Part shown: piece after piece, positions 22,245 through 35,124 of the stretch | How positions within the stretch are numbered: the first letter of the stretch is position 1 | Layout of the letters: each line of letters opens with the position of its first letter | Assembly: GCA_031472005.1 (NCBI GenBank) | Contig: PZJY01000006.1 | Coordinates: 1,488,001 to 1,552,000, forward strand | Length of the DNA: 64,000 nucleotides | Reading direction: 5' to 3' | Origin: Tetracladium setigerum | Lineage: Eukaryota > Ascomycota > Leotiomycetes > Helotiales | Notes under the pieces: model-generated | What the model was told of the DNA's origin: nothing | The model's database searches: none | Seen by the model: the letters and a program-made list of their open reading frames with translations, nothing else | Translations under genes and position numbers: made by a program

Positions 22245-23268
22245 CCAAACCCAAGAGCTGGAGACGAGCCTCGACGGAGAAAACGATAATAAAATTCTTA
22301 GCCTTTCTGTTATACCCACGGAGGTTCTGCTTCTTTCAAGCATCCAAGAAAAACATACCCAGATGAACCCACTCAGCTAGTAAATAGCCAGGATTCATAC
22401 CTAGGCATAGTTCTTTTACCCAGTAAGTACGGAGTAGCAGGAGGAGCAATACCCAGAAGAATCCACCCAGACAGTAGGTAGCTACCTAGGTAGGAAGCAA
22501 ACCTACGCAAGCTGTAACCAAGCCGTCCTACCGCACTAGCACGAAGACGCAGACATGCGAGAAGGAAAAAAAAAATCCACACATAGTAATAGGAGTAGCA
22601 GAAGTATCTTGACCATGCCTTACTCTTCCTTGCTTATCACTTACTTTCTCTACTCGCGCACTTGCGGTCTGCGAGAAACTGCTTTCGCGCCAAGCTTCTC
22701 CACAATAATGAACAACATACAATCCAAAAATAATACCCTAGCAAAAACTCAATTCAAAATCAACTACCACGTTGGGACTCTACTGAGTCAAAACGCCTAG
22801 AAATAAAAGACCAAGGTATTCAATCTTTCCCCTCTCCTTCCTATCCAAGGGAGGTGGGACAAAAAGCGTGGTGAGGAAGGAGTCTTGTGATTGGAAGAAA
22901 GATGAGGTAAATGCCTTCGAGCTTGGCTTGCTGGTGCTGTGCCGCTGAGGTCTTGGAAACTGCGGCGACAGTGGCCGTTCTGGGAAGCCAGAATCTCAAT
23001 TTGAAGAAGCATAAGAATTTAAGCCGCATGCTTAGGAGAGAAGAAAAGCAGGTACAGATAAAATTTGCATCCAGGAACGGTGACTTGTTGCGACCTGTAG
23101 ATTTTGACTGGACAGGACTTCTGCGATCCACAAACGTAGTTACTTGCTACGCATATAGCCAAGGAACGGTATGAGGACCCATGTTTGCCCTTAACTTTTT
23201 ACTACTGTGGACGAGCCGGTACCGGGGGCCAAGTGTAGAACAAGAATATTAGATTAAAGAGCTATGTA

Positions 23269-23286
23269 AGAGAGAGAGAGAGAGAG
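23269..23286 (+). repeat. (AG)9 microsatellite
   Basis: Nine perfect dinucleotide units in non-coding sequence. Confidence 0.9.
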
Positions 23287-23971
23287 CTGCTACAATTACG
23301 ATAACTAAGGTTGCGTGGCAGAACTAGAGCTAATCCTTTTTAAGGAGCGGTGTGCACATCACGTGTCTGATTTCACGCGACCTCACTCTTTGTTCTCATC
23401 ATGTGATGATATGCGGACCGTGTCAAAAGCGTCCGAAGAAATGCTTTAATAAGCTTGTCCTCTAAGGTTACAACCCAGTGGCGCAAGAGCATACAAAATT
23501 CAAACACTTCCTTAGCACATTATTAGATAAATCTTAGCGTAGGTGAGGGGGCAGGTTTTACAGGAATATTGGATGAAAGAGTAAGAGTAAAAATAACAGT
23601 GAAAGCACCAGCACTACGATCGTAGCAAGCATTCTTGAATTGAAGTCATTCAAATACATGATTGTAGAATAAAGACTGCTACTCCTGCCTGAGAACAAGA
23701 ACGCTTGATCACAAGAATCCTAGGTATCCAGCACTTCTCTGATTTCCCCCCTTGCGTACGGAATTTTGTCCCTTCGCAGGACCACTCTAAAAATGACTAT
23801 ACTCCAACCTAGACTCTTAACTCAAGAAGAAACAATAGGGTATGAATTGGCCAAGTAACTCCAGACCCAAACGCCCACAAAGCAAAAGGAATAAAAGGGA
23901 ATGCATATTGCTTCCACGAAGCAATGTCCATTCTGACCCAGAAACACAACCAATGCGACACTTTTATGCTC

Positions 23972-26422
23972 TCAAACCCAGCTGCCCCCAATACCATAAC
24001 CACCACTCATACCCTTGTCACCATCGGCCAATTTTTTAGCCAATTGTTTCTCAGCCCACTCCCTGCTTGCCTGACGGCCTCTCTCGGCAGCTTCTTCTCT
24101 GGCTCTTTTGGCCGCTGCTTCACGCTCTCGACGCTCCTTCTCGATTTCTTCGGTGAGCTTAGCATCACGATTGTAAGCCTCTCTAGCCCGTTGACGTTGA
24201 GCCTGTACCTCGGTCGCTGAAACAGTACGTTGCATGACTTTGCCACTCATGTTAAGCCCGCTGGCCGAAGTCATAGATGGTTTTCGGGTGAGAGTTGGTG
24301 CAGGACCGGGGGCTCGGGGGGCAGAAACATTGGCAGCATTCGCTTGGGCCAAAGACGGACGATGTGCTCCAACATTCATGATCGAGTTCCTCTTAGAAGT
24401 ACCATTTTCAGTAATATTTTCCAGGCTAGTTTGACTTTGACGAGCACGATTTGTAGCTTTCTCGCGAGGTGCTACGTTTGGTACCACACTTTTGTGGAGT
24501 GGTCTTGCCTTAAACTATAAAATAGTTAGTTTTGAAGCCTATGAATGGGATATAACGAATATCTAGAATGTCTTGAACAAAACTCACTTCTCGGCGCTGT
24601 CGCTCCTCCTCCTCTTCGGCCCTGAGTCTTGCCTCGAGTGCCTCCTTCTTTCGCCGAGATATTGCTTCTCCTGGAAGCTCGAAATTCGACACAGTCAAGG
24701 GTTTCGTAGATTTGACCTGAGGTCCTGAGACAGCACGGGAAACTGGAGCACTCTCCTCGCTAGCTTCTTTCCGTGCCTGGCGAGCTTCCCGTTGTTCCTT
24801 AATCCTTCTCGAGATTGCCTCACCTGGAAGCTCGAATGATGCTTTGGTAACTGGTTTAGTTGATCTGACCGCTTCCCTGGGTGGCAACAGACTGATAGGA
24901 CGTCTCGATGGTGCTTTTACCGTTGCCTCGATTTGTGGTTTTTCGGCATTTTCTGTACTCTTGACAATCATTGACAGTGGTCGCCTGCCCGCATTAACCC
25001 TTGGCTTGGTTTGCGGTGGTGACCTGTCTCTACTCGAAGTCTCGATTGGTGATTGTGATCCAAAGACCATAGATGTGGCTTTCTTGATACTTGGTGCCCT
25101 TGCTACTGTTGGCTTTACTCTCATCGATGAATAGCCTGGGTTGGCCGACTGAGACCTGGTTGATGGTGATCGGAAGGTATCCTCTTGAAGGGGTTTGCGC
25201 TCAGCCGCCTTGCGTTTTTCCTTTGTTCCCGTTGATTCGACATGCTTGGTGAAATCCCTGCACGGCTTTTGTCGTGTCTTTTCGGGAGAAACCATGGTCT
25301 CTGCCAGAGCAGCTTCGTCAAGAGCCTCCAATGCTTCTTCAAGTTGGTCCAAAGCCTCAACTGAGTCTTCGATGCGCGAGACAGGCTTTGCAGGCGATCT
25401 TGCAATGATCTGATCTACAAATGAATCGTCTTCATCGTCCAGTGTTGCGTCTAATTTGACTGGCGATATGGTTCTCTCAATATCTGCAAGAGTTTTGACC
25501 GGTAATTTTGCAGGAGAAAGAGGAGCAGGTGTATGCGCTCTTGTAGCCCGCATTTCTGAGATCAAGCCCTCTTTGGCAGCCATGTCCTCCTTCGCAGTTG
25601 AGTATTCGTTTGCTGATGCTTCCCTTAACGCGCCTGCTAGAAAAGAATCACCAATAATATTCCTATCCACGGTAGTAGATTTTGACAATGCTCTCTCCGC
25701 TAAAGTATATTCATTAGTTACCGCCAGTCTTTGTCTACGTCCAAATCCACGACCACCAAAAAGAGATGTAATGTAGTCAATTTCGCCACTCCTCTGCATC
25801 ATGACCTGAGGAGCTCGATCATCGGCGTAAAAATTGTTTGTAAACTGACCTGCTTGTTCCTTCGCTGCTTGTCGACGTGTGGTACGTCTCTGTGGTGCCG
25901 GGCATTGTTCGATCGGTAGTTCGAATCCTTGTGGTCCTTCTAAGACTCCGGTTAGATCTTGGATCGAATGTTACTTGACGGGGATGTAGGTACCCTCCCG
26001 AATCTCCTGCATTGATTGAGCAGCTCCGGAGACAGAAATGAGTTCCTGCTGTGCGTTCGCGCCCTTATCCTCCTTCTGTACTCCCTCGCTACCATCCACA
26101 CCCGAGTCGCTCTGGTTCTTATTCTGCTTCCTACCGCGCTTTGGATTCTTTCTCGAATCCCCAATTGCAGTTCGATATGCTGCTTTCAACCCTTTAAGCT
26201 CCGCGGTTAATGTATCTTGCGTGCGCGCCATTGGGTTCACGTTAGGAAGCTCGGCGAGATGGTCACCTCGTGAGAGGAAAGCTTGCAATTGGTCCTGCAA
26301 AGCAATTAGTCTCGTAGTCGCAAGTGAGAATCGATACAGAGGCTTACGGAAGAAATGGGAGATGCAGTCTGGTCTTCAGAGATGTCGATACTAGTATTCT
26401 TCGACCGTGTAGCTCGAGCCAT
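23972..26422 (-). CDS. TPX2-motif, coiled-coil, predicted spindle-associated protein
   Basis: Exons 26422-26348, 26294-25994, 25939-24588 and 24514-23972 join in phase to 756 residues. The protein is largely disordered, with Ser-Pro sites (ISPVK, RSPAK, VSPEK) suited to mitotic kinases. Residues about 493-510 and 544-562 are near-identical copies of an F-E-L-P-G-E-A-I-S-R-R unit; the second leads into an acidic/basic helix ending in EFKARPLHKS at 576-585, created by the last splice junction. This F-x-L..KK..LE..EE..FKARP pattern is the C-terminal repeat of TPX2-family microtubule proteins. The last 70 residues are another charged helix (about 690-745). The neighbours are Dad2 and shugoshin. 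Function is inferred from motif and context. Confidence 0.62.
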
Positions 26423-27203
26423 GGTTAGATGCAGCTGCAACGAAGCTCCTGTTGAGTGATCGCAGACAAGGATTGACCCGTGTTGAGAGTGTCGGAAATT
26501 GGATTGTACAAAGGAGTGCTAAACCCATGTGAAGGAAGAAGCTTGTGCGACCGAAGCAAAGATAGCAAGATAGCAGCAATAGAGAAGCTCGATCGATCGT
26601 ATAAAGCCAGAAGAGTATACCAAAATCAATGTTCGCCAATGTCGTCCAAGCTCTTATCGATTGATTTGTGGTGATGTCAAAAAAGAGGATGCCCTTGTAA
26701 GAGGTCCGAGGATATTGACATGGTTCGCAGGCTCAGAATTGCTTTTTGCTTGTTGCTGTTGGAGGGGCAACGCGACAGGACGCGACCGTGTTTGGAAAAC
26801 ATCGCCAATCAGATGAAAGGCAACTCCACAGATTTCGATTCAGGAAACGGATACACATCATGGTGTAAAATCGAGGACTGCATGGAATCGTTGATTAAAT
26901 ATATGTACTCAAAGGTGTGCACCCATCTTCTGAAACGTGTAAGGTATCATTGCCTACGGTTATTTCCCAGAATGCGGTGAATCACTTGGAGGTAGATGGC
27001 TCACAGTACAAATGATGCGTAACCCTTACTCCTTCGACGATAAGTGCCTACCAACCTTACTACTGCACTGCAAATTGACAACGGGTATCTTCAAAACTGG
27101 TAGCTGTACTGCTCAGTGCTCCAACGCCATCCCAATGCCCCTTGCCCTTTATCCATCACTTCATAAGATCGTCTATCCATTGCTCTTTCCCCCAAAATGT
27201 CCC
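26423..27203. other. Intergenic between the TPX2-motif gene and DAD2
   Basis: This holds the promoter of the TPX2-motif gene and the 3' UTR of DAD2. Nothing else is seen. Confidence 0.5.
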
Positions 27204-27735
27204 TCAATCCGCATTCTCCCCGGCAGCTTGTTGTAGTAAGGGCGCGTGTTCCGTTGGTATTCTGACGAGCGTTTGTGGTAAAGGCAAGCCCGTTTCTTCA
27301 GACTTCTTCGCACTCTCCTCCCTCTCTTCGTCCTTTGGTGTAGGGATCTTTGCTACGCGGGGTTTAGTAGTGTTCAAAGCTCTAGTTAGATGCAATGCTT
27401 ACTCGAGGCCATGCTAATCGCGCGTAGAACATTGTGCCAATTCCCCAAGACTAAAGCGACAGCTGATGGGGTTAGATTCTTCAGGGGATCCTTCACATCA
27501 AGTAGCGCATACCTTCTGTGCCATCTGAGAGTGTCGATAGCTTCTCCTCCAACATTTGCATCTGCCCAGCTAAACCTGCGCTCAAATCCCTCAATTGTTT
27601 AAGATTCTCGAGCTCTGCCTTTTTCTCCTCGATGCGCGCAAGTAATATTGGAGATTGTCCAGATGAAGAACCCAGGTTGCCAGCCATGGAACCCTGCCGT
27701 AGATGTGAAGGGAGGGGTCGCGACGAGTAAGACAT
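27204..27735 (-). CDS. DAD2: DASH complex subunit Dad2
   Basis: Dad2 is a core subunit of the DASH/Dam1 ring that links kinetochores to microtubule plus ends in fungi. Exons 27735-27513, 27462-27403 and 27352-27204 join in phase to 143 residues. After an N-terminal segment like other ascomycete Dad2 (SSRPLPSHLRQGS), the coiled-coil core runs from about 28: ARIEEKKAELENLKQLRDLSAGLAGQMQ, then EEKLSTLSDGTEAVALVLGNW and NVLRAISMAS. The two introns fall within the conserved core and both splice in phase. The C-terminal 50 residues are Pro/Glu-rich and variable. It is head-to-head with shugoshin, with 396 bp between the starts. Confidence 0.92.
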
Positions 27736-28131
27736 GGTATCGTATCTGTGATTCTAGAAACTCTTCGTTGTAAAGTTATAGTCGTGATTCCAGAATACCG
27801 GGTTAAGTGTATTCGTTGTTGGTCTGTGGTTGTTGACCTGTCATCGGGTTATCGATAACCCGCCCGTTAGGGAAGCCCCTCGATGAGCTAGCTGGCTTTG
27901 TTGCTCGGGAAATTGACCATGCAGCGCTAGCCCTGTTTGGGACTATAATCAACATCCAGCCCCCATCTCCAAAATTGTTTTGATTCTCGACAGTCCCATT
28001 CACGATCCACAACTTCACAACACCCTACATCCGCGTCTAACTTGCCATTATTTTGGATTCGAACTTACATCTATCACAAACTATTGGAGTCTTGGATATA
28101 TCCAATAAATTTTGCCGCATGCGACGCCCAA
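27736..28131. promoter_or_regulatory. Divergent promoter between DAD2 and shugoshin
   Basis: Only 396 bp separate the two start codons, so the two mitotic genes probably share control elements. A TTATCGATAA palindrome is present (about 27849-27858). No TATA box is obvious. Confidence 0.5.
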
Positions 28132-30639
28132 ATGGCAAGATTAAATGAGCCAGCAGCAGCACCGATGGAGAATATAGAGTCCCGTATGTACACAGAGATT
28201 TTAGACAATGTACACCAGCTGATCAGGTATGCAGTAAAGCGCAAGTTTATGCGACAAAACCGCGAAATCGCTCGAGTGAACTCCACACAATCAGTTCGGA
28301 TCCGAAATCTTGAAAATGAGGCGTCGAATCTTCTGGCCGAAAACCTTTTGTTGCGAGAACAACTGTCACGATATAAGCTGGAAATTGAAGGGGCAAAGCC
28401 CAGCGGATCGCTGAACATACAGGAGAGGTCAAGGCACAGCTGGAAGAGAAACTACAGGAACTTAGTGCTCTGATCAGTGGACTTGGACATCCACCAAAGT
28501 CCAAAAGACTGTCATTGAATCGGGGGAAGATTACAATAGTGAACCCAAACCAAAGCCCAACTTCGAGGACATGGAGGAACGATGTCGCTGAGCAAGAAGG
28601 AAGGCTACCCTCGATCGCGGAAAACAAGACCTACCCGAGGAAAACGCTAGAGTGAGAAATCCAAATATGTAGTGAATATGATGCTAATTATGTATAGACG
28701 TCAAGAACTCCTGGATATTGCTGCAAATGTAGAACCCGAGACTTCAGACTCCCCAGAAATCGGTCCTCCCCCTGTGTCGCAATTTGTGAGCGAGGATCCA
28801 GTCAAAGTCGATTTACCAAAAAGAACTCGACCGCAAACCAGCGACGAGATGGGCCTCGATCCAAGTCTTTCGATTAATTTGGAGCAGAGACGCAAGCGAA
28901 AGGACAGCGGGGGTTCCTCTGAATCAAGACAATCTAGTCGCTCTGAATTCATAGAGGATTTCAACGCCCTGGAAAATCCTAAGGCAGTTGTGAGGTCAAT
29001 TCGAACAGATCCTGCCGTCGAGGAAGCCAACCTAGCAACCGACTTCAGATCCGAAGGGCTCCCAATTGTTTCCGACGAACCTAGTGTTGCGACTAATTCA
29101 AGAGCTGGAGGACGATCAAGTCGACACGAGCCCGCGGTTGAGGAACCAAGCTCGGTAGTTATCAAAATCGGAGGACGCTCAAATCGACAAGGGCTTATCA
29201 AGGAGGATCAGGTGTCAACAACCACTATCAAACTTGGAGGGAAACGAAAGCTGAGTGTTCGTGAGGACGAGGATATCCAAGTCGCTGCCCGATCAGTTGA
29301 AAGTCCAGATGAATTCAAGTTTACTCGACCCACACAGGAGACCAGGACCAAGACCCATGCAACATCTCAGGCAGACAGGCCTGTCAACAAATCTGCTCGA
29401 GAACTTGCTGTTGCCAGAGGCGGTCCGCGAATTAAACAAAGCGAGCCTTTGATTCCTGCAGGTCGAAAGGTTCTCGCTCCCAAGAGTGTCAACAATTCTC
29501 CCAAGAAGACCGTGAAGTCCACGGTGCTCGAAAATTCCAAGCCATCCAAACCAACTGCTCCAAAATTCAACCCAACAAAGGACCATAGAGAAACGAATCA
29601 AAAACCTGTCCAAATTGATCTTCTAGATCCTCTAGCTCCTGTGACCGAAGTTATCATAGTTCAGTCTGAGCTACAGTCAGAGTCAGGGCCAGAGACAGCC
29701 GCCGCTCTCGATTTACCTTCATCTCCGTCATCTCTGCCCTCAGCAGCACAGGTTGGATCTCGCGATACCCCACCACCTGTTGAACTTGGATCCGGAACCG
29801 AGGGCCAACGACCAAGCAGGCGAGCTCGAGGTTCAGTCAGCTATGCTGAACCAAATCTCCGAGATAAGATGCGACGGCCAACGAAGGATTTGACTGATGC
29901 AGTGGGCAGAGACGACAAAAGCCAGCGTGGAACATCCGTCAAAATGGAAGATGGATTGGTTGTGAGAATCAAAGATGAGCCAGAAGGAGACAATGAGTGG
30001 AGGGAAATACCTGCGGCTTCATGTGCTTCAACTGGAGGCAGTCCTCTTAGGAGCAAGACTCCATCTTCAGATTCCTTGCCGAGCAGTATTACGACACATC
30101 GGAAACGACGTGAGTCGCTTCTGCAGAATGTTGAGCCTGACAATCACACATCCGGTTCTGGAAGTGCAATTGCAGCCCTCCTAGCAGAAACTAGGAAAGC
30201 AAAAGCGGCAGTAAGAGAACAGGGAAAGGAGGTATCATACGGACGTGATGCTCTCACGAATGGCATGTCAAAGATGGATATCTACGATTTCAAGGATCCA
30301 TCGCCACAAGCTGAATACACGAGGAATAATATGAAAGAAAACAAACCAACGGCTCGAGTCTCACGACGACATTCTGCAATGCCCCATGAACCAACACCAG
30401 AGGACAGCGATGCTTCCGACATGGAGGCGACAAGGAAACCAGTAATCCATCCTTCTCGAAGACGACAATCTTCACTGGGAATGAAGAGTTCGTCTTCTAG
30501 GAATGATCTTCCCGGCAAGGAAATGGCTAGTGAAAGGGGCATGAAGAGGTCGTCGAGTGCGGCAGGAGTGGAAGATTCCGGATCGAACGATTCCAGGAGT
30601 GACAGAATGACTGCACGAAGACGAAGCATGATGTTATGA
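28132..30639 (+). CDS. SGO1: Shugoshin; one-base frame break
   Basis: Shugoshin protects centromeric cohesin and recruits PP2A and the chromosomal passenger complex. Exons are 28132-28651 and 28698-30639. The N-terminal coiled coil carries the conserved KRKFMRQNREIARVNSTQSVRIRNLENEAS-type block and LLAENLLLREQLSRYKLEIEG (about residues 35-90). A long disordered middle follows, then the basic shugoshin C-terminal motif near 545-570 (RPSRRARGSVSYAEPNLRDK, then MRRPTKDL) and a further SRRHS/SRRRQSS tail. At 28389-28402 (GGGGCAAAGCC) the frame slips by one: before it EIEGAK, after it, in another frame, AQRIAEHTGEVKAQLEEKLQEL, which continues the coiled coil. One added base gives 820 residues. An ATG 30 codons upstream is in frame but lacks conservation, so 28132 is preferred. 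Confidence 0.9.
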
Positions 30640-30967
30640 TTAAGATGATTTCATAGTCGGTGTTCCGGGGTTGGATAAGCGTTTTCTCTTGTACTCTGAG
30701 CGGGAGTTTTCTCTTATAATTGGTTCTTTGAGCTACGGAAGTTATGATACCAATAGAACTTAATCTCATTATTTAGCTGCCACAACGCCGTGATATGATT
30801 TTCGCGTGAAGTCTGATAAACTTCAAATCTAGAAATGTTTGTACACACCAGATGAAGACTCATTCACCAGCGGTGTGTTTGCAATTCTCGCTTCACTTAA
30901 CCTCCCAATGAGTCAGTCCTTGACTTTAGATCTATGCGTCGTCCTCGGCATGCGTATTACGATCTCA
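30640..30967. other. Convergent intergenic region
   Basis: This 328-bp stretch separates the stops of shugoshin and VPS29 and should contain both 3' ends. Nothing else is seen. Confidence 0.6.
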
Positions 30968-31775
30968 TCATGACCCGCCTACAACCTTCGTGTATGAGAT
31001 CTTCTCCACATTCACACTCTCTGCCCCATTCGCGTCCTTTTTCAATTGATAAACATAAAGGGTCAAGCCAATTCCTTGAACCTATATACCAAAACACAAA
31101 CTCATTAGCATGCACATCCAAGTTACCCATTTCCGCCATTGCCTCCTTATATCCTACTCTTACGCGCCTTTTGGGAACAAAGAAAAGATTCAAGGACTCA
31201 CATCCATCAAACAAAAACTCGGCACCATCTCCTCCCCCTCCGCAACCCACCCGGTCGTAAAAGCGCCCGTCACACTCCCCGGATTTACAAAAAACTTATT
31301 CTCATACTCAAAGGCATCAAAGCGATGCGTGCCCCCATAACACAGCACATCCACATCCAGCTTGTTGGCCTCGGCAAGCATCAGATCCATCTCCATCGGC
31401 GCCACGATGGTGAATCCCTCGAGAAATCCCACGCGCAGCGACCCATGCGTAACGACCTGCGAGAGGGGCAGCGTGGCGGCTTCAGTGTCGAAACGTCCTT
31501 TGGCGATCTTGAGATCCGGCGCGATGGAGCGGAGGTAGTCGTATGTGGGTTTGTCGGTTAGGTTGCCTAAGCAGAGGGTTTGGCCTATCTTGCCTGGGGT
31601 GAGGAGTTTTTTGAACTGTTGATGATCTCGGTTAGTATTTTGTGCCTTTTTTGAGTATTACAATGAGGTAGATATGTATATAGAGAGAGCGGATGAAGCG
31701 TACTTTCGCGGGTATATCTAATGCTCGGTCGGGGATGTGGAGGTCCCCAATGACGAGGACAAGACGGGAAGTCAT
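30968..31775 (-). CDS. VPS29: Vacuolar protein sorting protein 29, retromer subunit
   Basis: A metallophosphoesterase-fold subunit of the retromer, which recycles receptors from endosome to Golgi. Exons 31775-31704, 31615-31202 and 31081-30968 join in phase to 199 residues, the usual size. It starts MTSRLVLVIGDLHIPDRA (GD-x-H motif); the first intron ends exactly before FKKLLTPGKIGQ. GNLTDKPTYDYL, GGTHRFDAFEYENKFFVNPGS and the C-terminal LTLYVYQLKK block are all present. The usual His-Gly-His before the IVPP segment is Glu-Gly-Phe here (GFLEGFTIVAP), so one metal-site motif is lost. VPS29 is generally regarded as a scaffold without catalytic need, so the call is unaffected. Confidence 0.97.
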
Positions 31776-34700
31776 TGCGTTGGTGATGTGAGAGGAGTAT
31801 GCCTGACTTTTGGGTGCTCGATGGCGTATCATGCGAAGATGTGATCTGCCGATTGGGGATTGGCAGATTGGTGTGAATTAGGAGGGGAAGGCAGATTGTG
31901 GGGTTATCGGCGCATGGTGTTGAGCTGGAGAGAGCTTGCTGACGACGAATTGAAGCTCGGACTTGAGGTGTTCTGGAAATGGCTTGGCGGGGGCTGTCAA
32001 GGGATCACGTGGAATGAATAATAGGGGTCTTGTTTGTTTATCGCTCTGCTTTTAGCGAGAATAATATGAATAACAAGAGGTACCAGTTGTAAAATGATGA
32101 GAGTACGCTTGTTGCCAACAAGGGACAATAAGTCTCGTGCAATATCTATCAGTGATCCCTTCCCCCACATGGTCAATGTTCCACACATCAACGATCGAAG
32201 ATATTGAGCAACAATTACTTGGCCACTAGATTCAAACTTCCTACAATTCATAGCAAGGTACGAAGCCCACCTATCTTGATGAGGAATGTATTCTCGTGCT
32301 ACAACACACAAATTTGCCGCTCATTCGAATCTCCTTCGGTGCTTTCTTCTCTTCATCGTATATTCTTGCCGCATCTTCCTCCCTCACTTTTCGGCACTGC
32401 GTGGAATGTGTTGTTTGATGATAGAGAATATATTGATATGTAATACGAAGCGAGCATGACACCCAAAGTCCTAAAGGTTGCATTTTCGTGACCTGGGGGG
32501 TAATGGCAGAGAAGTTGGCCAAGTGTCTGCTTGTGGTGCTTGACTTGTTACCTTTGTTCTTCCAAGCTCAGCATAAGCGTGTCTCCTCGACGGAATCATT
32601 CCACAACTGAGCAACCCACCATCAATGCTTCCTTGATTATTGGATGAGAGGTACAACTGCAGTCATCCCGGCGGGCAAAGGACTGGGCAAAGGGACCAGT
32701 AGTGCCAGATGAAAAGTCCTACGTGTTGTGCCCAAACTCTCCCCAAAAATCGCCGTAGCATTTGTGCACATCGGAAGATATCTCAAGTCTTGTTTGTACG
32801 CCTGTCTCGAGAATTAAATTACGTTTTCGGAGCAATGGAAACAAACTCGAACCCTTCGCATGTGGTCCACCGATTTCGAGCACCACATCCTTTGGAAGGA
32901 CAAAGGACCACAACAACTTTGAGATGTCTCGATCTTCGAGTTAGAGCAGCAATCCAGCACTCTAACAGCCGACATGTACATTGCCTTACATTCTATATGC
33001 CGGCCATTAACGGGCTTGCGCAGAGGATGCAGTCTAGTATCAGAACCCACTGGGGGACGGGGGGTCAACATATGCAAGTTTCCGAGGGTGCTAAACTTGA
33101 AGGAATTTATTGTGGAACGATAAAAACGCAGATCATGAGACATGAAAGAAGAAAGCACGTAGGTCAATAACGGCCTGATTCCTCTGACGATGATGCTGTC
33201 TCAAATGTGTTTGCTCAAGTGCACAGCAATAATGGGATCATGTAACCATCTGTTGTTGGCATGGTAATAAGGTAAGGCAGGTAAACTTGCTCAATGCAAT
33301 GCAAGTCCACTCTGACCCCCACATTCAATCTCTTTGGCACAGTAGCGAACTTTTTCAAACAGATGAAGGAAAGACAAACCTAAAACATATGTTTCCTCTG
33401 AACACTATTTCTCCTTGCATCGGGCGTCGCCTAGGAAGCCCTTTAGGTTTTTTGGAGTCGGCTGTTGTCGGGCAAATTTTGTAACGAAGGGTGGTGACAC
33501 ATGCAAAGAATTTTAGCTTTGGCGATGGCACGATCAAATTAAAAACTTTCGAAAATGCAAAAGAAATCGCATGCTGCTTTCTCAATCCAACGAGGCACGC
33601 ATCAACGCAGATTTTTTTTGGGATCTTTTTTTTTCGTTTGCGTTTTTGCCACCGGGTTGTCGTATGTCGTCTAGAAATATTGTCCGAGTTGATTTTTCAT
33701 TTGGACGCAAAGAGATGCCTGCAGGCTTGGATTCCCACGACCAAAAAGAGAAAAGGGAAGAACGCGTTGAGAAATAATTTATTAGAAAAGCCACCATGCA
33801 CGACATATAATTCGTGAGCGATCTCTCGGAAATTGGCTAAATAGGTAGATCAAGCAATATTTTATCGGCAAGGGTGACAATAGCCAAAACCCCCCTTGAT
33901 GAGATGTACAGTACCTGCATCTCGTTCTGCATCTAAGTATTCCAAGTAGAAATTAGAAACTGGCTCAGAATAATCCATGCAAAGGAGATGTGATAGAAAA
34001 AGCAAATCTTATTATTGACTTAAACATTGTCTTGCTTCAAACCCAAGTTTGCAGCTGGGAAAATCCCGTGTTCCTGGCTTGCTGGCTTCCTGTACAGTAC
34101 GTGCTCAGCAAGCGAGGAGGAAAGTGGTCAATGTCTGATACCGGGCGTCGAGGTGGAAGTCTAACGAGAAGGAAGGAGGAATCACTTGAACCTCGCTGCC
34201 TTCGGCGGCTGTCAGCTTGCTTGTTGGTTTGTTCCGCATTCTTCGGGGCTTCCTAGACGGGTAGGACCCGAGTAGGGCGCAAACAACAAGTACCAGAATT
34301 AGCACGCCGTGTATCCCATTTCAGACAGCAACATTCCAAAGACGAAGCGCTGAACGCCCATTATTCTGGACGGAGGTACAGTAAAGTAGCAGCCTGGAGT
34401 AGAAACACTCGAAAATTCGTTCACCGAGATGTCTCATCTCGCCCGGATTCCGAATCTAGCATCTTGCATGTACGAGAGCGCCGCCCCAAAAGCCAGCATC
34501 TGTTGTGCCCCCAAAAAAGCAAAACAGACGACGGGTGAACAGAAAACACAAGGGCAATTTGCAAGGGAGAGAAACTTCTCACTGTTCTCAGACAGCCACG
34601 AAAGAAAAAATGCGGTTCTTCCCGTCAGCCTCAATCATGACCAATCATGGAAAGAAAAAAAAAGCAGCCGCAGGAACACATCGTGGCCATGAGGGAGGGC

Positions 34701-35092
34701 GCGCGGTTCAAGGATCCAGCTCTCCCGACGCCAACAAGGAAGAAAGAAAAAAAATTGAAAAAAAAGAGGCAATCATCAACGGTCTGGCCCAAGCCAACAC
34801 TAGGGAACAACAACCAGTTGGCATTCCCGTTCCCCAATTCCCCATCGTGCCGAATATCGGCTTAATGTGGGTGAGTCTTCGTCGGGCGATGGGGTTGTTT
34901 GGGGAAACGTGGAGAGCTCCGAATGCGTCTCTTTTCTTTCTTTTTTAGCGTTCCAGGTGGATATCCTGTTCCTGGTAGATTATTATTGATGAACAACTGT
35001 CAAAGTCTAAAAGGAAAACAATGGAGAAGCGGAAACGGTTTCCTTGATTCCGCCGATCCACTGCCCTGGTGGGTGGCGAAAAGGGAGACAGG

Positions 35093-35124
35093 GAGAGAGA
35101 GCGAGAGAGAGAGAGAGAGAGAGA
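35093..35124 (+). repeat. GA dinucleotide tract
   Basis: A purine microsatellite of about 32 bases with one CG interruption, in the gene desert. Confidence 0.9.

Larger units (their letters stand above)
22124..23971. other. Intergenic, promoter side of the Hce2-like gene
   Basis: A TATATAA on the minus strand (22238-22244) lies about 115 bp before the Hce2-like start and is a likely TATA box. Short imperfect tandem GAGAATCCTGAGACTT-type units occur at about 22138-22195. A (AG)9 microsatellite is at 23269-23286. I see no gene. Confidence 0.55.
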
